Source: Crocosphaera chwakensis CCY0110 (GTDB taxonomy: Bacteria > Cyanobacteriota > Cyanobacteriia > Cyanobacteriales > Microcystaceae). From it: a stretch of DNA of 64,000 bases. The position numbers and the translations under genes were made by a program. The notes under the pieces were generated by a model that had not been told where the DNA came from, ran no database searches, and saw nothing but the letters and a program-made list of their open reading frames with translations. Shown in pieces: positions 1 through 8,892 of the stretch; position 1 is the stretch's first letter, and every line of letters starts with the position of its first letter. The stretch is from contig NZ_AAXW01000010.1 in NCBI RefSeq assembly GCF_000169335.1, forward strand, positions 78,524 through 142,523, written 5' to 3'.

Positions 1-321
1 GCTTGGGTTCACGCTCTCAAAGCCATCGTCACTAACAAAGTAAATCTCATCGTATAGTGCGCCTCGCCCTAAAAACAAATCTTCAGGAATGCCTACTGTC
101 CCATTAACTGGAACTCCGTCCCAGTTAATCGTGCGAAACCCACCTTTTTGGGGACCTACAGCTAAAGTATTATCTGCACCACCAATGGCTTCTTTCATCT
201 GTTCAAAAGCAACGGCCGCAGCGTCACCAGTCCCGCTAAAAACAGTGGCAGCTTGAACAGGGATATTAACTGTAACCATCCAGACAAAAATGGCTGCTTT
301 GCCTAAGTGTTGAATTTTCAT
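1..321 (-). CDS. Secreted protein of unknown function, cut by the window edge
   Basis: This is the N-terminal 107 residues of a protein that runs off the left edge. I chose the ATG at 321 because AGGAG lies 9 bases upstream; the ATG at 327 is only 3 bases from it. Residues 1 to about 22 have a basic start (MKIQHLGK), a hydrophobic core and an Ala-rich end (VQAA), as in a Sec signal peptide. The mature part contains a stretch GGFRTINWDGVP, which I recall from various secreted bacterial proteins of unknown role, but I cannot name a family. No catalytic motif is visible in the part present. Exported location is an inference from the signal peptide. Confidence 0.75.
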   Translation of the reverse strand, partial: MKIQHLGKAAIFVWMVTVNIPVQAATVFSGTGDAAAVAFEQMKEAIGGADNTLAVGPQKGGFRTINWDGVPVNGTVGIPEDLFLGRGALYDEIYFVSDDGFESVNPS

Positions 322-807
322 AAACATTAACTCCTATAAATAAATACCAAGTTACAAAGCGACTTAGTTTTTATCAAACCTTATAGCTATAAAATTTGAT
401 ATGAACAATTATTCTATAAAATTTTACTCAAAAATTGGAGAAGACATAACTTAAAAAATAATTAATTTTAAACACAATCGCTTTAATAGAAAGTCAATAC
501 TACTTCAGTGAAAAAGCGATCGCATGACTTAAACAGACAAAACACTTCACTTATGAAAAAAGTTAAGAATTGGGAACAAAAAACACCAAAATATCAACAA
601 CAAGAGTTAAACTTTTCCAGATATGAAATATTATTTTAATTATGCTCTTTATATTATCAAAAAACTAACAAATTAAAACATGAGAAACTTCTCATCTATC
701 TTTCATGACGGTTCATCTACACTTCATTGGTAGGTCATAAAGAAATGTTTTGCTATTAAGTAAGCAAAAACTTGACACCATTTATAACAAGTTTAGAGGT
801 TATCTGT
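322..807. other. AT-rich spacer between divergent genes
   Basis: This 486-base stretch separates two divergently transcribed genes, so it should hold both promoters. I see one HIP1 octamer (GCGATCGC, 516-523) and a TTGACA at 772-777, but no convincing -10 box at the usual spacing. No open frame with coding character was found. Confidence 0.5.
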
Positions 808-1899
808 ATGAATCTTTATCCTTTTAATTCTGAACGTCTTAACTCCATCAAAGCTGCTTACAGTACCCGTCGTGTGGATTTGAGTAAAATTGCCACAATC
901 TTAAAAGGCAATGTAAAACCTCAAGTTGGGGATTTAGTTTTAGCAAAAATCGATAAAATTGGTCAACATACTCGTATTGAGTTGGCTTCAGGACGAAAAG
1001 CGCAATTATTCCCAGGTGATGAAATTATTGTTAGTTATGGTAACCGTTATGCCCCAGATCAATTTGAAGCCATAATTCCTGAAGATTTATCTCCTTGTCA
1101 TTTAGTAGCAGCCGGAGGTTTAGCCTCAACCATGTTATCAAAACATACTAAAATTTCTTCAGCTACTACCATTACGCCTTTGGGTTTACTGGGGGATGGG
1201 AATGGAAAACGGATGAATCTCAAAGATTGGACTTTAGCTGCAACCAGTTATATTGGTCAACTTCCTCCAACCATAGCAGTTGTCGGTACTTCAATGAATT
1301 CTGGAAAAACCACCACCGTTGCCAACTTAATTAAAGGTTTACGCCTATCAGGACTAAAAGTTGGGGCTGCAAAAATCACAGGAACCGGCGCAGGGGGCGA
1401 TATTTGGTTAATGAAAGATGCAGGGGCCAATCTTGCCCTCGATTTTACGGATATGGGTTTTCCTTCTACCTATAAACTCTCTTGTGAGAAGATAAAGCAA
1501 ATTTTTCTCACCTTAACCCATTATTTGGCAGCCCAAGAAATGGATGTCATCATTTTAGAAATTGCTGATGGTTTGTATCAAGAGGAAACCGCAGCATTAG
1601 TTTCTTCTGCTACATTTCGTCAGGGAGTTCAAGGGGTTCTCTTTGCTGCTAATAGCGCATTAGGGGCAACTGCTGGACAACAATGGTTAAAACAATATCA
1701 ACTGCCTTTATTGGGAATAAGTGGAACCCTTACCATGTCTCCTTTAGCCATGAAAGAAGCAGTTAACGCTACAGGATTACCTATTTTTACCCGTCAGCAA
1801 CTACAACAAGCAGCCATAGAACTGATTTTACATCCACAGAAGAGCAATTACCCGTTTACCACAACTTTAGGAGATAACAAAAAATTTCAAATGTGTTAA
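808..1899 (+). CDS. DUF1611-family P-loop NTPase-like protein
   Basis: A 363-residue protein. The open frame reaches back to a TTG at 772, but the ATG at 808 has AGAGG 8 bases upstream and gives the natural start MNLYPF. A P-loop (GTSMNSGKTTT) sits at about residues 160-170, followed by a segment rich in Gly (TGTGAGGD) and a Walker-B-like hydrophobic strand with Asp/Glu (VIILEIADG). The layout, with an N-terminal beta-rich domain and a C-terminal Rossmann/P-loop half, matches DUF1611. Some DUF1611 members act in D-amino-acid metabolism (DgcN), but the cyanobacterial branch is not characterised as far as I know. It stands alone, divergent from the secreted protein. Substrate unknown. Confidence 0.8.
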   Translation: MNLYPFNSERLNSIKAAYSTRRVDLSKIATILKGNVKPQVGDLVLAKIDKIGQHTRIELASGRKAQLFPGDEIIVSYGNRYAPDQFEAIIPEDLSPCHLVAAGGLASTMLSKHTKISSATTITPLGLLGDGNGKRMNLKDWTLAATSYIGQLPPTIAVVGTSMNSGKTTTVANLIKGLRLSGLKVGAAKITGTGAGGDIWLMKDAGANLALDFTDMGFPSTYKLSCEKIKQIFLTLTHYLAAQEMDVIILEIADGLYQEETAALVSSATFRQGVQGVLFAANSALGATAGQQWLKQYQLPLLGISGTLTMSPLAMKEAVNATGLPIFTRQQLQQAAIELILHPQKSNYPFTTTLGDNKKFQMC

Positions 1900-1922
1900 T
1901 TATTCTCTTAATTGCCTGATTT

Positions 1923-2093
1923 TGAACTGACGTTATGAACAAAACAAGACCCCTCCAGACGGCAAGGTGGGCAAAGTTTTCTACTCTATGAGTAGTCCAG
2001 ATAAATCTCTAAATTTGCCCACCCTACAAAACTGCTTCTTAAACACTCTCTTATTGTGAACTGAAGTGATGAACAAAACAAAGACCCCTCCAG
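1923..2093. repeat. 36-37 bp direct repeat flanking a small palindromic insert
   Basis: The start region of the ABC transporter gene occurs twice: 1923-1958 and 2057-2093, differing at three bases and one indel, both containing ATGAACAAAAC. Between them lies about 98 bp with near-perfect ends in inverted orientation, 1964-1975 (AAGGTGGGCAAA) and 2014-2025 (TTTGCCCACCCT), 11 of 12 bases pairing. It looks like a short non-autonomous element that inserted near the start codon, with duplication of flanking sequence. The upstream ATG (1935) now leads to an 16-residue frame that ends within the insert; the downstream copy starts the real gene. Confidence 0.7.
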
Positions 2094-3790
2094 CTATTTA
2101 TGGTCATCGAAAATGGCTATTAATTAGATTGATTATCAATGGGTTTGCCCAAACCCTAGCCACCCTAGCTAACGCAGCGATCGTAGAAATGACCTTTGAT
2201 CGTTTGATTGTTGAGAGTCCATCTGATAGTTTTGGGCAATTTATTTTACCCATTATTCTTGCATTATTGGCCGCTATTGGGGCGATCGCATGGTTACGAA
2301 TGACAGAACGCATCGATGCGGAGTCCCTTGGTCAAGAGTATGCGGACGAAATTCGTCTAACATTGTATCGTCAGTTAAGTCGTCTTAACCCCAGAACCCT
2401 GCAAAATCGAAGTCAAGGGGCAGTTTCCCTCCGTTTTGTTGGGGATTTAAACGCTATGCGACAATGGGTGAGTTTAGGATTGGCTCGTTTGACGGTTACG
2501 ACTACCATTACCCTAGGAGTGGTTTTGGTCTTGACTTTCATTAGTTGGCCCCTAGGATTAAGTGTGACTGGGGTTTTAACCATCGGATTCTATGTATCTC
2601 TCAACTGTGGTCAACAACTACAAATGAGGGCAAAAGAAGCCCGTCGTTATCTGAGTCGATTGGCTGGTAATATTAATGAAAAAGTCGCAGCGATCGCAGT
2701 TGTACAGGTTTTTGGTCAATCTCATCGTGAAGAAAAGCGGATTGCTCGTCAAAGTCTTCAACTTAAGGAGGCTAGAATCGAACGGGCTAAAGTGGCCGGA
2801 CAGTTACAAGGGGTGATGGAAGCTACTGCTTCTTTAGCGTCTGCCGTGGCTTTATTTGTGGGGGCAATAGAAGTCTCTGCCGGTCGAACCACACCAGGAA
2901 CCGTTGTTGCTGTCATGAGTCTTGTAGGGTTATTAGTTCCCCGTCTACGAGAGGTGGGAAGAGTACAGGAATATTGGCATAATTTCCAAGTATCTTACAA
3001 TAAAATTGAGGAATTCCTGAAAATTCCTAGCTTAATTACCGAAAAACCCCACGCCCCTCATTTAAACTTGAGAAAAGGACATCTAGCCTTTGAATCAGTA
3101 GGAGTAGCTGATGTATTATTTGATATCACCGTTGAGGCGAAACCTAGCCAAGTGGTGGCTTTAGTGGGGCCGAATGGGGCCGGAAAATCCACACTTTTAG
3201 GGTTGGCTGCTCGTCTATTTGATCCGGATAGCGGTACTATTCGTTTAGATGGACAAAATTTGGCTAATTACAGTTTATCTTCTGTTCGTCAGGCGATCGC
3301 TATGGCTGGACCAGATTTACCACTACTGAGAGGCAGTATTAAGCGCAATTTACTCTATCGTTGTCCTGATGCGTCTCCTGAAGAAATTAACCAAGTGTGG
3401 CAACTGTGTGGTATCCATGAATTATTGGCTGAGTTGCCCCAAGGAGAAGACACGAAAATATCAGAAGGGGGTAAGGGTTTATCTTCTGGACAGCGACAAC
3501 GAATCGCTTTAGCTAGGGCAATATTAGGCAATCCAGCAGTTTTATTATTAGATGAAATTGATGCTAATTTAGATGTAAAATCTTCTGCTATTGTTGATCG
3601 TGTTATTAATCATTATTCTGGAACTGTTTTATTAATTACCCATCGTCCTGAACGTTTAGCGAATGTTGATGTCATTTGGTATTTAGAAAATGGACGGTTA
3701 TTAGAAGCAGGAGAGTCCAAAAAAATGTTACAAAATTATTCAGTAACTCGTTTATTTAATTCTCAGAAACTATTGACAACATTGTCTTAG
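2069..3790 (+). CDS. ABC exporter, fused membrane and ATPase domains
   Basis: A 573-residue half-transporter of the type I exporter fold. Residues 15 to about 310 hold the transmembrane domain, with hydrophobic segments near 20-40, 60-80, 140-180 and 250-290. The ATPase domain follows: Walker A GPNGAGKS (367-374), signature LSSGQRQR (from 471), Walker B LLLDEID (D495, E496) and switch His in LLITHRPE. It should work as a homodimer exporting a lipid, peptide or drug; the substrate cannot be read. The start is ATG 2069 (a GTG lies directly before it at 2066); the ribosome site is weak. The gene's 5' end is one copy of a duplicated segment. Its stop overlaps the convergent hydrolase gene by 4 bases. 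Confidence 0.88.
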   Translation: MNKTKTPPAIYGHRKWLLIRLIINGFAQTLATLANAAIVEMTFDRLIVESPSDSFGQFILPIILALLAAIGAIAWLRMTERIDAESLGQEYADEIRLTLYRQLSRLNPRTLQNRSQGAVSLRFVGDLNAMRQWVSLGLARLTVTTTITLGVVLVLTFISWPLGLSVTGVLTIGFYVSLNCGQQLQMRAKEARRYLSRLAGNINEKVAAIAVVQVFGQSHREEKRIARQSLQLKEARIERAKVAGQLQGVMEATASLASAVALFVGAIEVSAGRTTPGTVVAVMSLVGLLVPRLREVGRVQEYWHNFQVSYNKIEEFLKIPSLITEKPHAPHLNLRKGHLAFESVGVADVLFDITVEAKPSQVVALVGPNGAGKSTLLGLAARLFDPDSGTIRLDGQNLANYSLSSVRQAIAMAGPDLPLLRGSIKRNLLYRCPDASPEEINQVWQLCGIHELLAELPQGEDTKISEGGKGLSSGQRQRIALARAILGNPAVLLLDEIDANLDVKSSAIVDRVINHYSGTVLLITHRPERLANVDVIWYLENGRLLEAGESKKMLQNYSVTRLFNSQKLLTTLS

Positions 3791-4635
3791 TTAGAATTCT
3801 GAGTCAAAATTAAATTAATCGCAGCTTTGGACATTTCTAAATTACTGTGATTTACCCCTTCTACTTCGATTAATTGCCATTGAAAATTAATATTTTCTTT
3901 CATAGCAATTTTTTTAGCTGTTTCATAAAAAAACTGTCCCCTTGCTAATCGATGTTTTCCTTGTTCATTTGCTTGAGGAGTTTGACGGAGATGTTTATCA
4001 TTTTCATTTGTGTCTTTTGTTCCTAATAGAATAATTAATTTTTTAGTTAATATCTGCTTTAATGTATTTTTTTCTATCCCTGAATTACCTAATCCATAGG
4101 GAAAGGGTATTCCAAAATTGGGCATTGTGTACCATCCTGAATTAGCTGCGATCGCTGTTTCAAATCTTGCTTTTGGATTAAACATAACTAACCGATGCAC
4201 AAATTGCGCTCCGGCTGAATGACCATAAATTATATAGTTTTCTGTTTCTAAATTTTGGTTTATTTTAACAGCATCAAAAATTCTTTCAATGGTTGTAAAT
4301 GTCCATTGGCTATGATCAATAGGTTTTCCTGAACGTTGAAACATATTACCCTGTTGATAATGACGACTTTTAGGATAATATTGTTTAGAAAATTCAGGTA
4401 CTAATAAAATAAAATTATTTTGTTTTGCATAATTAGCCCAAATATTTCGATATTCTCTCCCATTTCTTTCTACACCATGTAAAACAAAAATGATAGGAGT
4501 CAACTTTGTCAGGTTTGCAGGAAAATAAGACCAAACAGTAATCGGTTTTTCTGGGTTTTCGTTATAATCAGTAAAGATAAATTTACCTTTTTCTGGTGTT
4601 GATTTAGTTACATTAATAGATTGATATTGTAGCAT
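3787..4635 (-). CDS. Alpha/beta hydrolase, PHB-depolymerase-like esterase
   Basis: A 282-residue alpha/beta hydrolase. The oxyanion-type motif VLHG is at 51-54, the nucleophile elbow GHSAG places Ser140, a candidate acid is Asp208 in LLGTKDTNEND, and the His is 263 in EGVNHSNL. The general form, with LPVPEF-like strands and a long polar loop, resembles the LpqC/poly(3-hydroxyalkanoate) depolymerase-type esterases. There is no signal peptide, so it is probably cytoplasmic. The substrate is unknown; an ester or a polymer fragment is likely. The gene converges on the ABC exporter with a 4-base overlap and lies 33 bases downstream of a response-regulator gene on the same strand, so it may be co-transcribed with it. 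Confidence 0.75.
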   Translation of the reverse strand: MLQYQSINVTKSTPEKGKFIFTDYNENPEKPITVWSYFPANLTKLTPIIFVLHGVERNGREYRNIWANYAKQNNFILLVPEFSKQYYPKSRHYQQGNMFQRSGKPIDHSQWTFTTIERIFDAVKINQNLETENYIIYGHSAGAQFVHRLVMFNPKARFETAIAANSGWYTMPNFGIPFPYGLGNSGIEKNTLKQILTKKLIILLGTKDTNENDKHLRQTPQANEQGKHRLARGQFFYETAKKIAMKENINFQWQLIEVEGVNHSNLEMSKAAINLILTQNSN

Positions 4636-4668
4636 TTTATAAAATCTTGAAAAAAGAATAGATTAATT

Positions 4669-5025
4669 TTAAGAAAAAGACATATTGATATTTTCTACTA
4701 AATCTTGAAAGCGAAAAGGTTTACTAATATATTTTTTGATATTATAGCTTTCTCCTTTATTTTTGACTTCTCTTTGATCTAAAGCAGTCATAATCATAAC
4801 AGGAATTTGATTTCCTTCATTTTTTAAATGTTGTAAAAAAGTCCAACCATCCATAATAGGAAGTCCTAAATCGAGAAGAATTAGATCAAATTGTTCTGTC
4901 TGGGTTAAAGATAAAGCATCTTTTCCATTGGTCGCAACTAATGTTATAAAACCTTGCTTATTTAAACCTTTTTCTATGAACTGTGCTAAACGGGGTTCAT
5001 CTTCAACAATTAAAATACGACTCAT
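4669..5025 (-). CDS. Stand-alone receiver-domain response regulator
   Basis: A 118-residue CheY-like receiver with no output domain. The acidic pair is E8/D9, the phospho-acceptor Asp52 in LLDLGLP, Thr80 in MIMTALD, and the switch Lys102 in YISKPFRF. It is closely similar to the receiver of the next gene upstream (5197-5865), including the identical D52, T80 and K102 spacing, so it is probably a duplicated copy that lost, or never had, the winged-helix half. It may act as a phosphate sink or protein-binding switch in the same two-component pathway. The local sensor kinase is broken by an insertion sequence, so its input may be lost. Confidence 0.85.
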   Translation of the reverse strand: MSRILIVEDEPRLAQFIEKGLNKQGFITLVATNGKDALSLTQTEQFDLILLDLGLPIMDGWTFLQHLKNEGNQIPVMIMTALDQREVKNKGESYNIKKYISKPFRFQDLVENINMSFS

Positions 5026-5196
5026 TGATTAATAAACTTTAAGAATAAATTATTCACTATCCTTATTTTAACCTGTCTTGTATGAAATAAGTATTTTTTG
5101 ACACTTTTATTATTCTTATAATATCAATTTCTTACTATAAAGTCGAAAATTTTTCTTGCTTTGCAAAACTAGAATTTAAACGTTTAGCACCTTAGT

Positions 5197-5865
5197 TTAT
5201 GCTATCCATTGATAACCAATACCCCGAATAGTAGCAATGGTGTTTTTTCCTACTTTTTTACGTAAATAACCAATATAAACATCAACAATATTAGAACCAG
5301 GATCATAACTATAACCCCATACATGATCAAGTAATTGTTGTCGTGTCATTACCTGTCCTTTATGAGAAATTAAAATTTCTAATAGGGTAAATTCTGTGTT
5401 CGATATTTCAACTAATTGATTATCAAGATAAACCTGACGACTGCGTAAATTAAGCACAATTTTTCCTGATTTTAACTCAGTTTGTATGGGGATAAAGTTA
5501 TCAACTCGATTCTTGAGACGCAAACGAATTCTAGCTAATAATTCTTCAAACCGAAAAGGTTTTGTAACATAATCATCTGCACCTCCTTCTAACCCTGCTA
5601 CTTTATCTTTTATATCGTCCCTTGCTGTCAGAATAATAATTGGTAATGTTAATCCTTGACCCCGTAATTCTTCTAATAGGATAAATCCATCTTTTAAAGG
5701 GAGTCCTAAATCTAATAAGATTAAGTCAAATTCCTGACTAAAAACCATCTCTGAAGCCATTTTTGCATCAGAAGCAACCTCAACGGTAAATCCATTTGCT
5801 TCTAAACCTTTCTTGAGAAAAGCAGCAATTCTAGGTTCATCTTCAGCAATTAAAATTCGATTCAT
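5197..5865 (-). CDS. OmpR/PhoB-family response regulator
   Basis: A 222-residue DNA-binding response regulator. The receiver covers residues 1-118 with phospho-acceptor Asp52 (LLDLGLP), T80 and K102 (TKPFRF). Residues about 125-222 form the winged-helix output domain with the typical EFTLLEIL, ISHKGQVMTRQQLLDHVWGY start and the final hairpin TIRGIGYQW. It lies 30 bases downstream of the histidine-kinase C-terminal remnant on the same strand, so it was the cognate regulator of that kinase. Divergent HlyD/MacB-type efflux genes upstream are possible targets; that is inference from position only. Confidence 0.9.
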   Translation of the reverse strand: MNRILIAEDEPRIAAFLKKGLEANGFTVEVASDAKMASEMVFSQEFDLILLDLGLPLKDGFILLEELRGQGLTLPIIILTARDDIKDKVAGLEGGADDYVTKPFRFEELLARIRLRLKNRVDNFIPIQTELKSGKIVLNLRSRQVYLDNQLVEISNTEFTLLEILISHKGQVMTRQQLLDHVWGYSYDPGSNIVDVYIGYLRKKVGKNTIATIRGIGYQWIA

Positions 5866-5895
5866 AACTATTGATATATAGTAATTATGACAATT

Positions 5896-6547
5896 TTAAA
5901 GAGTATCATTAACTGGCAAAATAATAGTAAAAGTCGAACCTTTACCCACTTCACTAACACATTCTATCCAACCATTATGAGCTTCTACAATCGCTTTTAC
6001 AATGGATAAACCTAATCCTGAACCTTCTATATTTTGAATAGATTTTCCTTTATAAAATCGCTCAAAAATGTGTTTTTTTTCTTCTGGTTCAATTCCTTTT
6101 CCAGTATCCTGAACCCAAAGCTTAAAGAAATTTCTATCCTGATTAGAACCAATAATAATTAGGGATGTTTCTGTTGTATTTTGTACAGCATTTCTAACTA
6201 AATTCATCAATGCTTGAATGAGACGTTGACGGTCGCCGATTATATTGATTGTCGCTTTATTTTCTAATAACCAATCACGGGAACCTAAACCCAACGCTTT
6301 TTTATAAATATCTTCCATTAAACAAAAAACATCGATAACTTCTTTTTGCAGAAAATCAGGTCTTTCAGACTTAGCTAAAAGCATCAAATCATTAACTAAA
6401 CGATTCATTCGATCTACTTCATCTAATACCAATGCGATCGTTTCTTTTTGTTCTTGAGGATCATCTCCCATTAACTCAAGATGTCCTTGAATGATAGTAA
6501 TGGGAGTTCTTAATTCGTGACCAGCATCATTAAGAAAATTTCGTTGA
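5896..6547 (-). pseudogene. Histidine kinase, C-terminal fragment (split by IS66 element)
   Basis: This piece holds the H-box (HELRTPI, encoded around 6490-6515), the N-box region (LMNLVRNAVQNT), G1 (DTGKGIEPEE), F-box (FERFYKG) and G2 (GSGLGLSIV), so the catalytic half is complete. It is separated from its sensor half at 8078-8892 by an IS66-family insertion. Read across the gap it gives FESQRNFLNDAGHELRTP. Without the element and one target copy, the whole gene (5896-8892) would be 489 codons with the frame kept. An internal ATG at 6471 would give only a fragment lacking the phosphorylated His, so the protein is very likely inactive as a sensor. Confidence 0.9.
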
Positions 6548-6555
6548 CTTTCAAA
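6548..6555. repeat. Target-site duplication, left copy
   Basis: CTTTCAAA directly abuts the left end of the insertion sequence and is repeated exactly at 8078-8085. Eight bases is the duplication length known for IS66-family elements. Confidence 0.93.
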
Positions 6556-8077
6556 GTAAGGATTCAGGTCTAGAAGTTAGGAATTAGGGAAGGAAACAAA
6601 CAATTCGGATGACCGACTTTGGCTATTAATGACTTCTCGAAAAAATCAATCACCGAACGTTCTTGACGACGACAAGTTTGAATAACCGTCAATAAGTTAG
6701 CTGTTTGTTTAAATCGTTCCATGCTTCTTGAACCCCCACTAACTTTCCGTTTCGTGATGGCTAATCTTAAGGATCTTTCAGCAAGATTATTATCAGGGGG
6801 GATCTCTGGATGCTCCAGAAAATACCACCATTGCTCTGCCTTTTGCCGAAGGTTTCGCAAAAGTTTTCCGGCTTCATAACCGGCTTTAGGCTTCCATTCT
6901 TCTGTGGCTATCTTTATCTTATCTTTGAATTGTCTTGCCCAAACTTGATAACCATGCCTATTCTTATCGTTTTGCCAAATACGATAATGACGGAAAGCTT
7001 CATCAATTAATTTGAGAAAAGTTTGACCGATGGTTTTGTTATATTGACCTGGAGTTTTTATTAATCGCTGAAAGTGACGGCGTAAATGTGCCAAACATTT
7101 CTGTTGAGCAACAACAGTATAACCATTGTAAACTCCCAAATCATCACTACTTAAAACACCACCATATTCATGGCCTAACTGATCTTCTAATTCCTTACGC
7201 CCCCTAGTATCAGCAGCCCGAAACAGGCAGAAAAGTTGATTGGTAAATACCCACAACCATTCTTTGACTCCCTTCACTGGCCAGGGTGTTTCATCAACAT
7301 GAATTGGGGGTTGTTCTACTTTGACCCACTTGGATAATTGTTCAACCGACGGATTAATGGCTGTTTCTACTCGTTGATTGGTGGCTACGATGGTCCCCAT
7401 ACCTATCTCAATTTGCCCTAACTCCCACAACATCTCTTGTTGCTTTTCATAAGGTAGATGTCCATAATTCCCTAACCATCCCAGAAAAGCTTGTAACTTC
7501 ACTCCTAAATCTTGTCCTGGGACGGTCTTGGGCGACCAATTCGCTTTGGTCACTTCACCACAATGCCCACAGCGACAATGATGACGATGATATTCTACTA
7601 CCTCAATGGGTTTATCTACCAGTTGTGCTACCTGCTGAGAATCAACTTTCACTGGTTCTATTAATAATTCTGTTTGACCACAGTGACTACATATTGATGG
7701 TTGCAAGATTTGAATTCTGTCAATTCTCCCAAAGCCTTTCCTTGTTTTTCCCTTATGTCCAGGTTGTCCCCCTGGTTTTCTTTTCTTATCCTTATCGTCT
7801 TCAGTTGTTTTAGCCTTCTCAGACTTTTTCAATAAGTCTGTTGATGGGGGTTTTGATGAGGTTTGGCTATCTAAATTACGACTGAGCTTTAATTTTTCTA
7901 TTTCTTTTTGTAGCTGCTCGATAAGTTTCTGTTGAGCCAAGATAATTTGTACCAACCCAGATTTTGACAGTTGGTTTAATTCGTCTGGATTTAACTGTAC
8001 TCCTGGTTCAGTTTGACTCATACCGTTACTTTAGCGCAGTCAGCCTGTTTGTCAATATTTGCCACCTGAATCCTTAC
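6556..8077 (-). mobile_element. Complete IS66-family insertion sequence
   Basis: The element is 1,522 bp. Its ends are perfect 14-bp inverted repeats: GTAAGGATTCAGGT at 6556-6569 and the reverse complement at 8064-8077. The GTAA ends and the 8-bp CTTTCAAA target duplication (6548-6555, 8078-8085) are IS66 hallmarks. It carries one gene, a TnpC-type transposase, without the tnpA/tnpB accessory genes, as in the single-ORF (ISBst12-like) branch. It lies inside a histidine-kinase gene. Intact transposase, perfect ends and perfect target copies point to a recent insertion. Confidence 0.95.
6570..8021 (-). CDS. IS66-family transposase (TnpC type)
   Basis: A 483-residue transposase that fills the element; its stop codon directly follows the left terminal repeat. 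Residues about 15-50 form a coiled-coil-like leader (LQKEIEKLKL), followed by a basic linker (KKRKPGGQPGHKGKTRKG) and two Cys pairs (CSHCGQ, CRCGHCGE) of a zinc-binding domain. The catalytic part contains HVDETPW (first Asp), SSDDLGVYNGY (second Asp) and NNLAERSLR (Glu), typical of IS66 DDE enzymes. No frameshift or stop is seen, so it could be active. It would cut and join the element ends. Confidence 0.95.
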   Translation of the reverse strand: MSQTEPGVQLNPDELNQLSKSGLVQIILAQQKLIEQLQKEIEKLKLSRNLDSQTSSKPPSTDLLKKSEKAKTTEDDKDKKRKPGGQPGHKGKTRKGFGRIDRIQILQPSICSHCGQTELLIEPVKVDSQQVAQLVDKPIEVVEYHRHHCRCGHCGEVTKANWSPKTVPGQDLGVKLQAFLGWLGNYGHLPYEKQQEMLWELGQIEIGMGTIVATNQRVETAINPSVEQLSKWVKVEQPPIHVDETPWPVKGVKEWLWVFTNQLFCLFRAADTRGRKELEDQLGHEYGGVLSSDDLGVYNGYTVVAQQKCLAHLRRHFQRLIKTPGQYNKTIGQTFLKLIDEAFRHYRIWQNDKNRHGYQVWARQFKDKIKIATEEWKPKAGYEAGKLLRNLRQKAEQWWYFLEHPEIPPDNNLAERSLRLAITKRKVSGGSRSMERFKQTANLLTVIQTCRRQERSVIDFFEKSLIAKVGHPNCLFPSLIPNF

Positions 8078-8892
8078 CTTTCAAAAGCAAACTCAAGACG
8101 ATTCATCATTTGATTAAAGGTATTTGTCAGATCATAAATTTCTCCATATCCTGTAACATCAATTCGTTTTTTAAGGTCAAATTCGTCAATTACATTGGCA
8201 GTTTTAGCGAGCGATCGCAAAGGACGTAATATTTTATCAGAGGCTAACCAAGCGAAAATAAAGGCTATTATTAACCCTGTAACTAAGACTGCTATAAATA
8301 TGATCAAAATGTCAAAAGCTTCTGCTCTTTCTCCAGTTCTTGAGTGAATTGCCACAAAAAGTCCTTTTACTTTCTGATCAATAATAATGGGTTTAATAGC
8401 ATATTTAAACTTATCGACTTCTCCCCAATATTGCTTTGGTTTTATAAGAGAGTTTTGCTCAAAACTCAGAAACCTTGTTATTAATGCTGATTCATTTTTA
8501 ATATCTTTAGGCAAACGTTGCGGAACAGAACGATAAATATTTTGATCAACAATAGTAATTAAAGAATTATCGTCTTCAGGAATAACTCCATCTAAGAATT
8601 CATCTAATTTTTCTTTAATCTGCTCTGAATTAGTATCTTCTTGTGCTTCATTTAAGTGAATTTCTTTAAATCTTTCAAAAGATTTAATTTCTTCTTTGAG
8701 ATTTTCCTCAACTCGACTATCAACTTGATAAAAAACAATTAAGTATATAATAGGAATGGAAAAACCAGTAAATACTAACATTAAGCTAACGTACCACAAT
8801 AAAATTTGAGAACGGGCTTGCCAAAATAACCCTTTTTGTTTGATAATTTTATTTTTAGACTCAATTTGATGTATGAGAAATTTCTGTATCAT
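8078..8892 (-). pseudogene. Histidine kinase, N-terminal sensor fragment (split by IS66 element)
   Basis: About 271 codons of the sensor half. The hydrophobic segment at residues about 30-55 (ILLWYVSLMLVFTGF) and a second at about 190-215 (ILIIFIAVLVTGLIIAFIF) bracket an extracytoplasmic domain of roughly 135 residues. A HAMP domain follows (SDKILRPLRSLAKTANVI, to about 268). The insertion adds AGG TAA after EFAFE, which ends the frame. The catalytic half is at 5896-6547. The sensor part has no recognised ligand motif. As it stands it would give a membrane stub without kinase activity. Confidence 0.9.

Noticed and set aside
772..807. TTG start and 12 extra residues of the DUF1611 protein
   Set aside because: The AGAGG site points to ATG 808, and TTGACA at 772 is more like promoter DNA.
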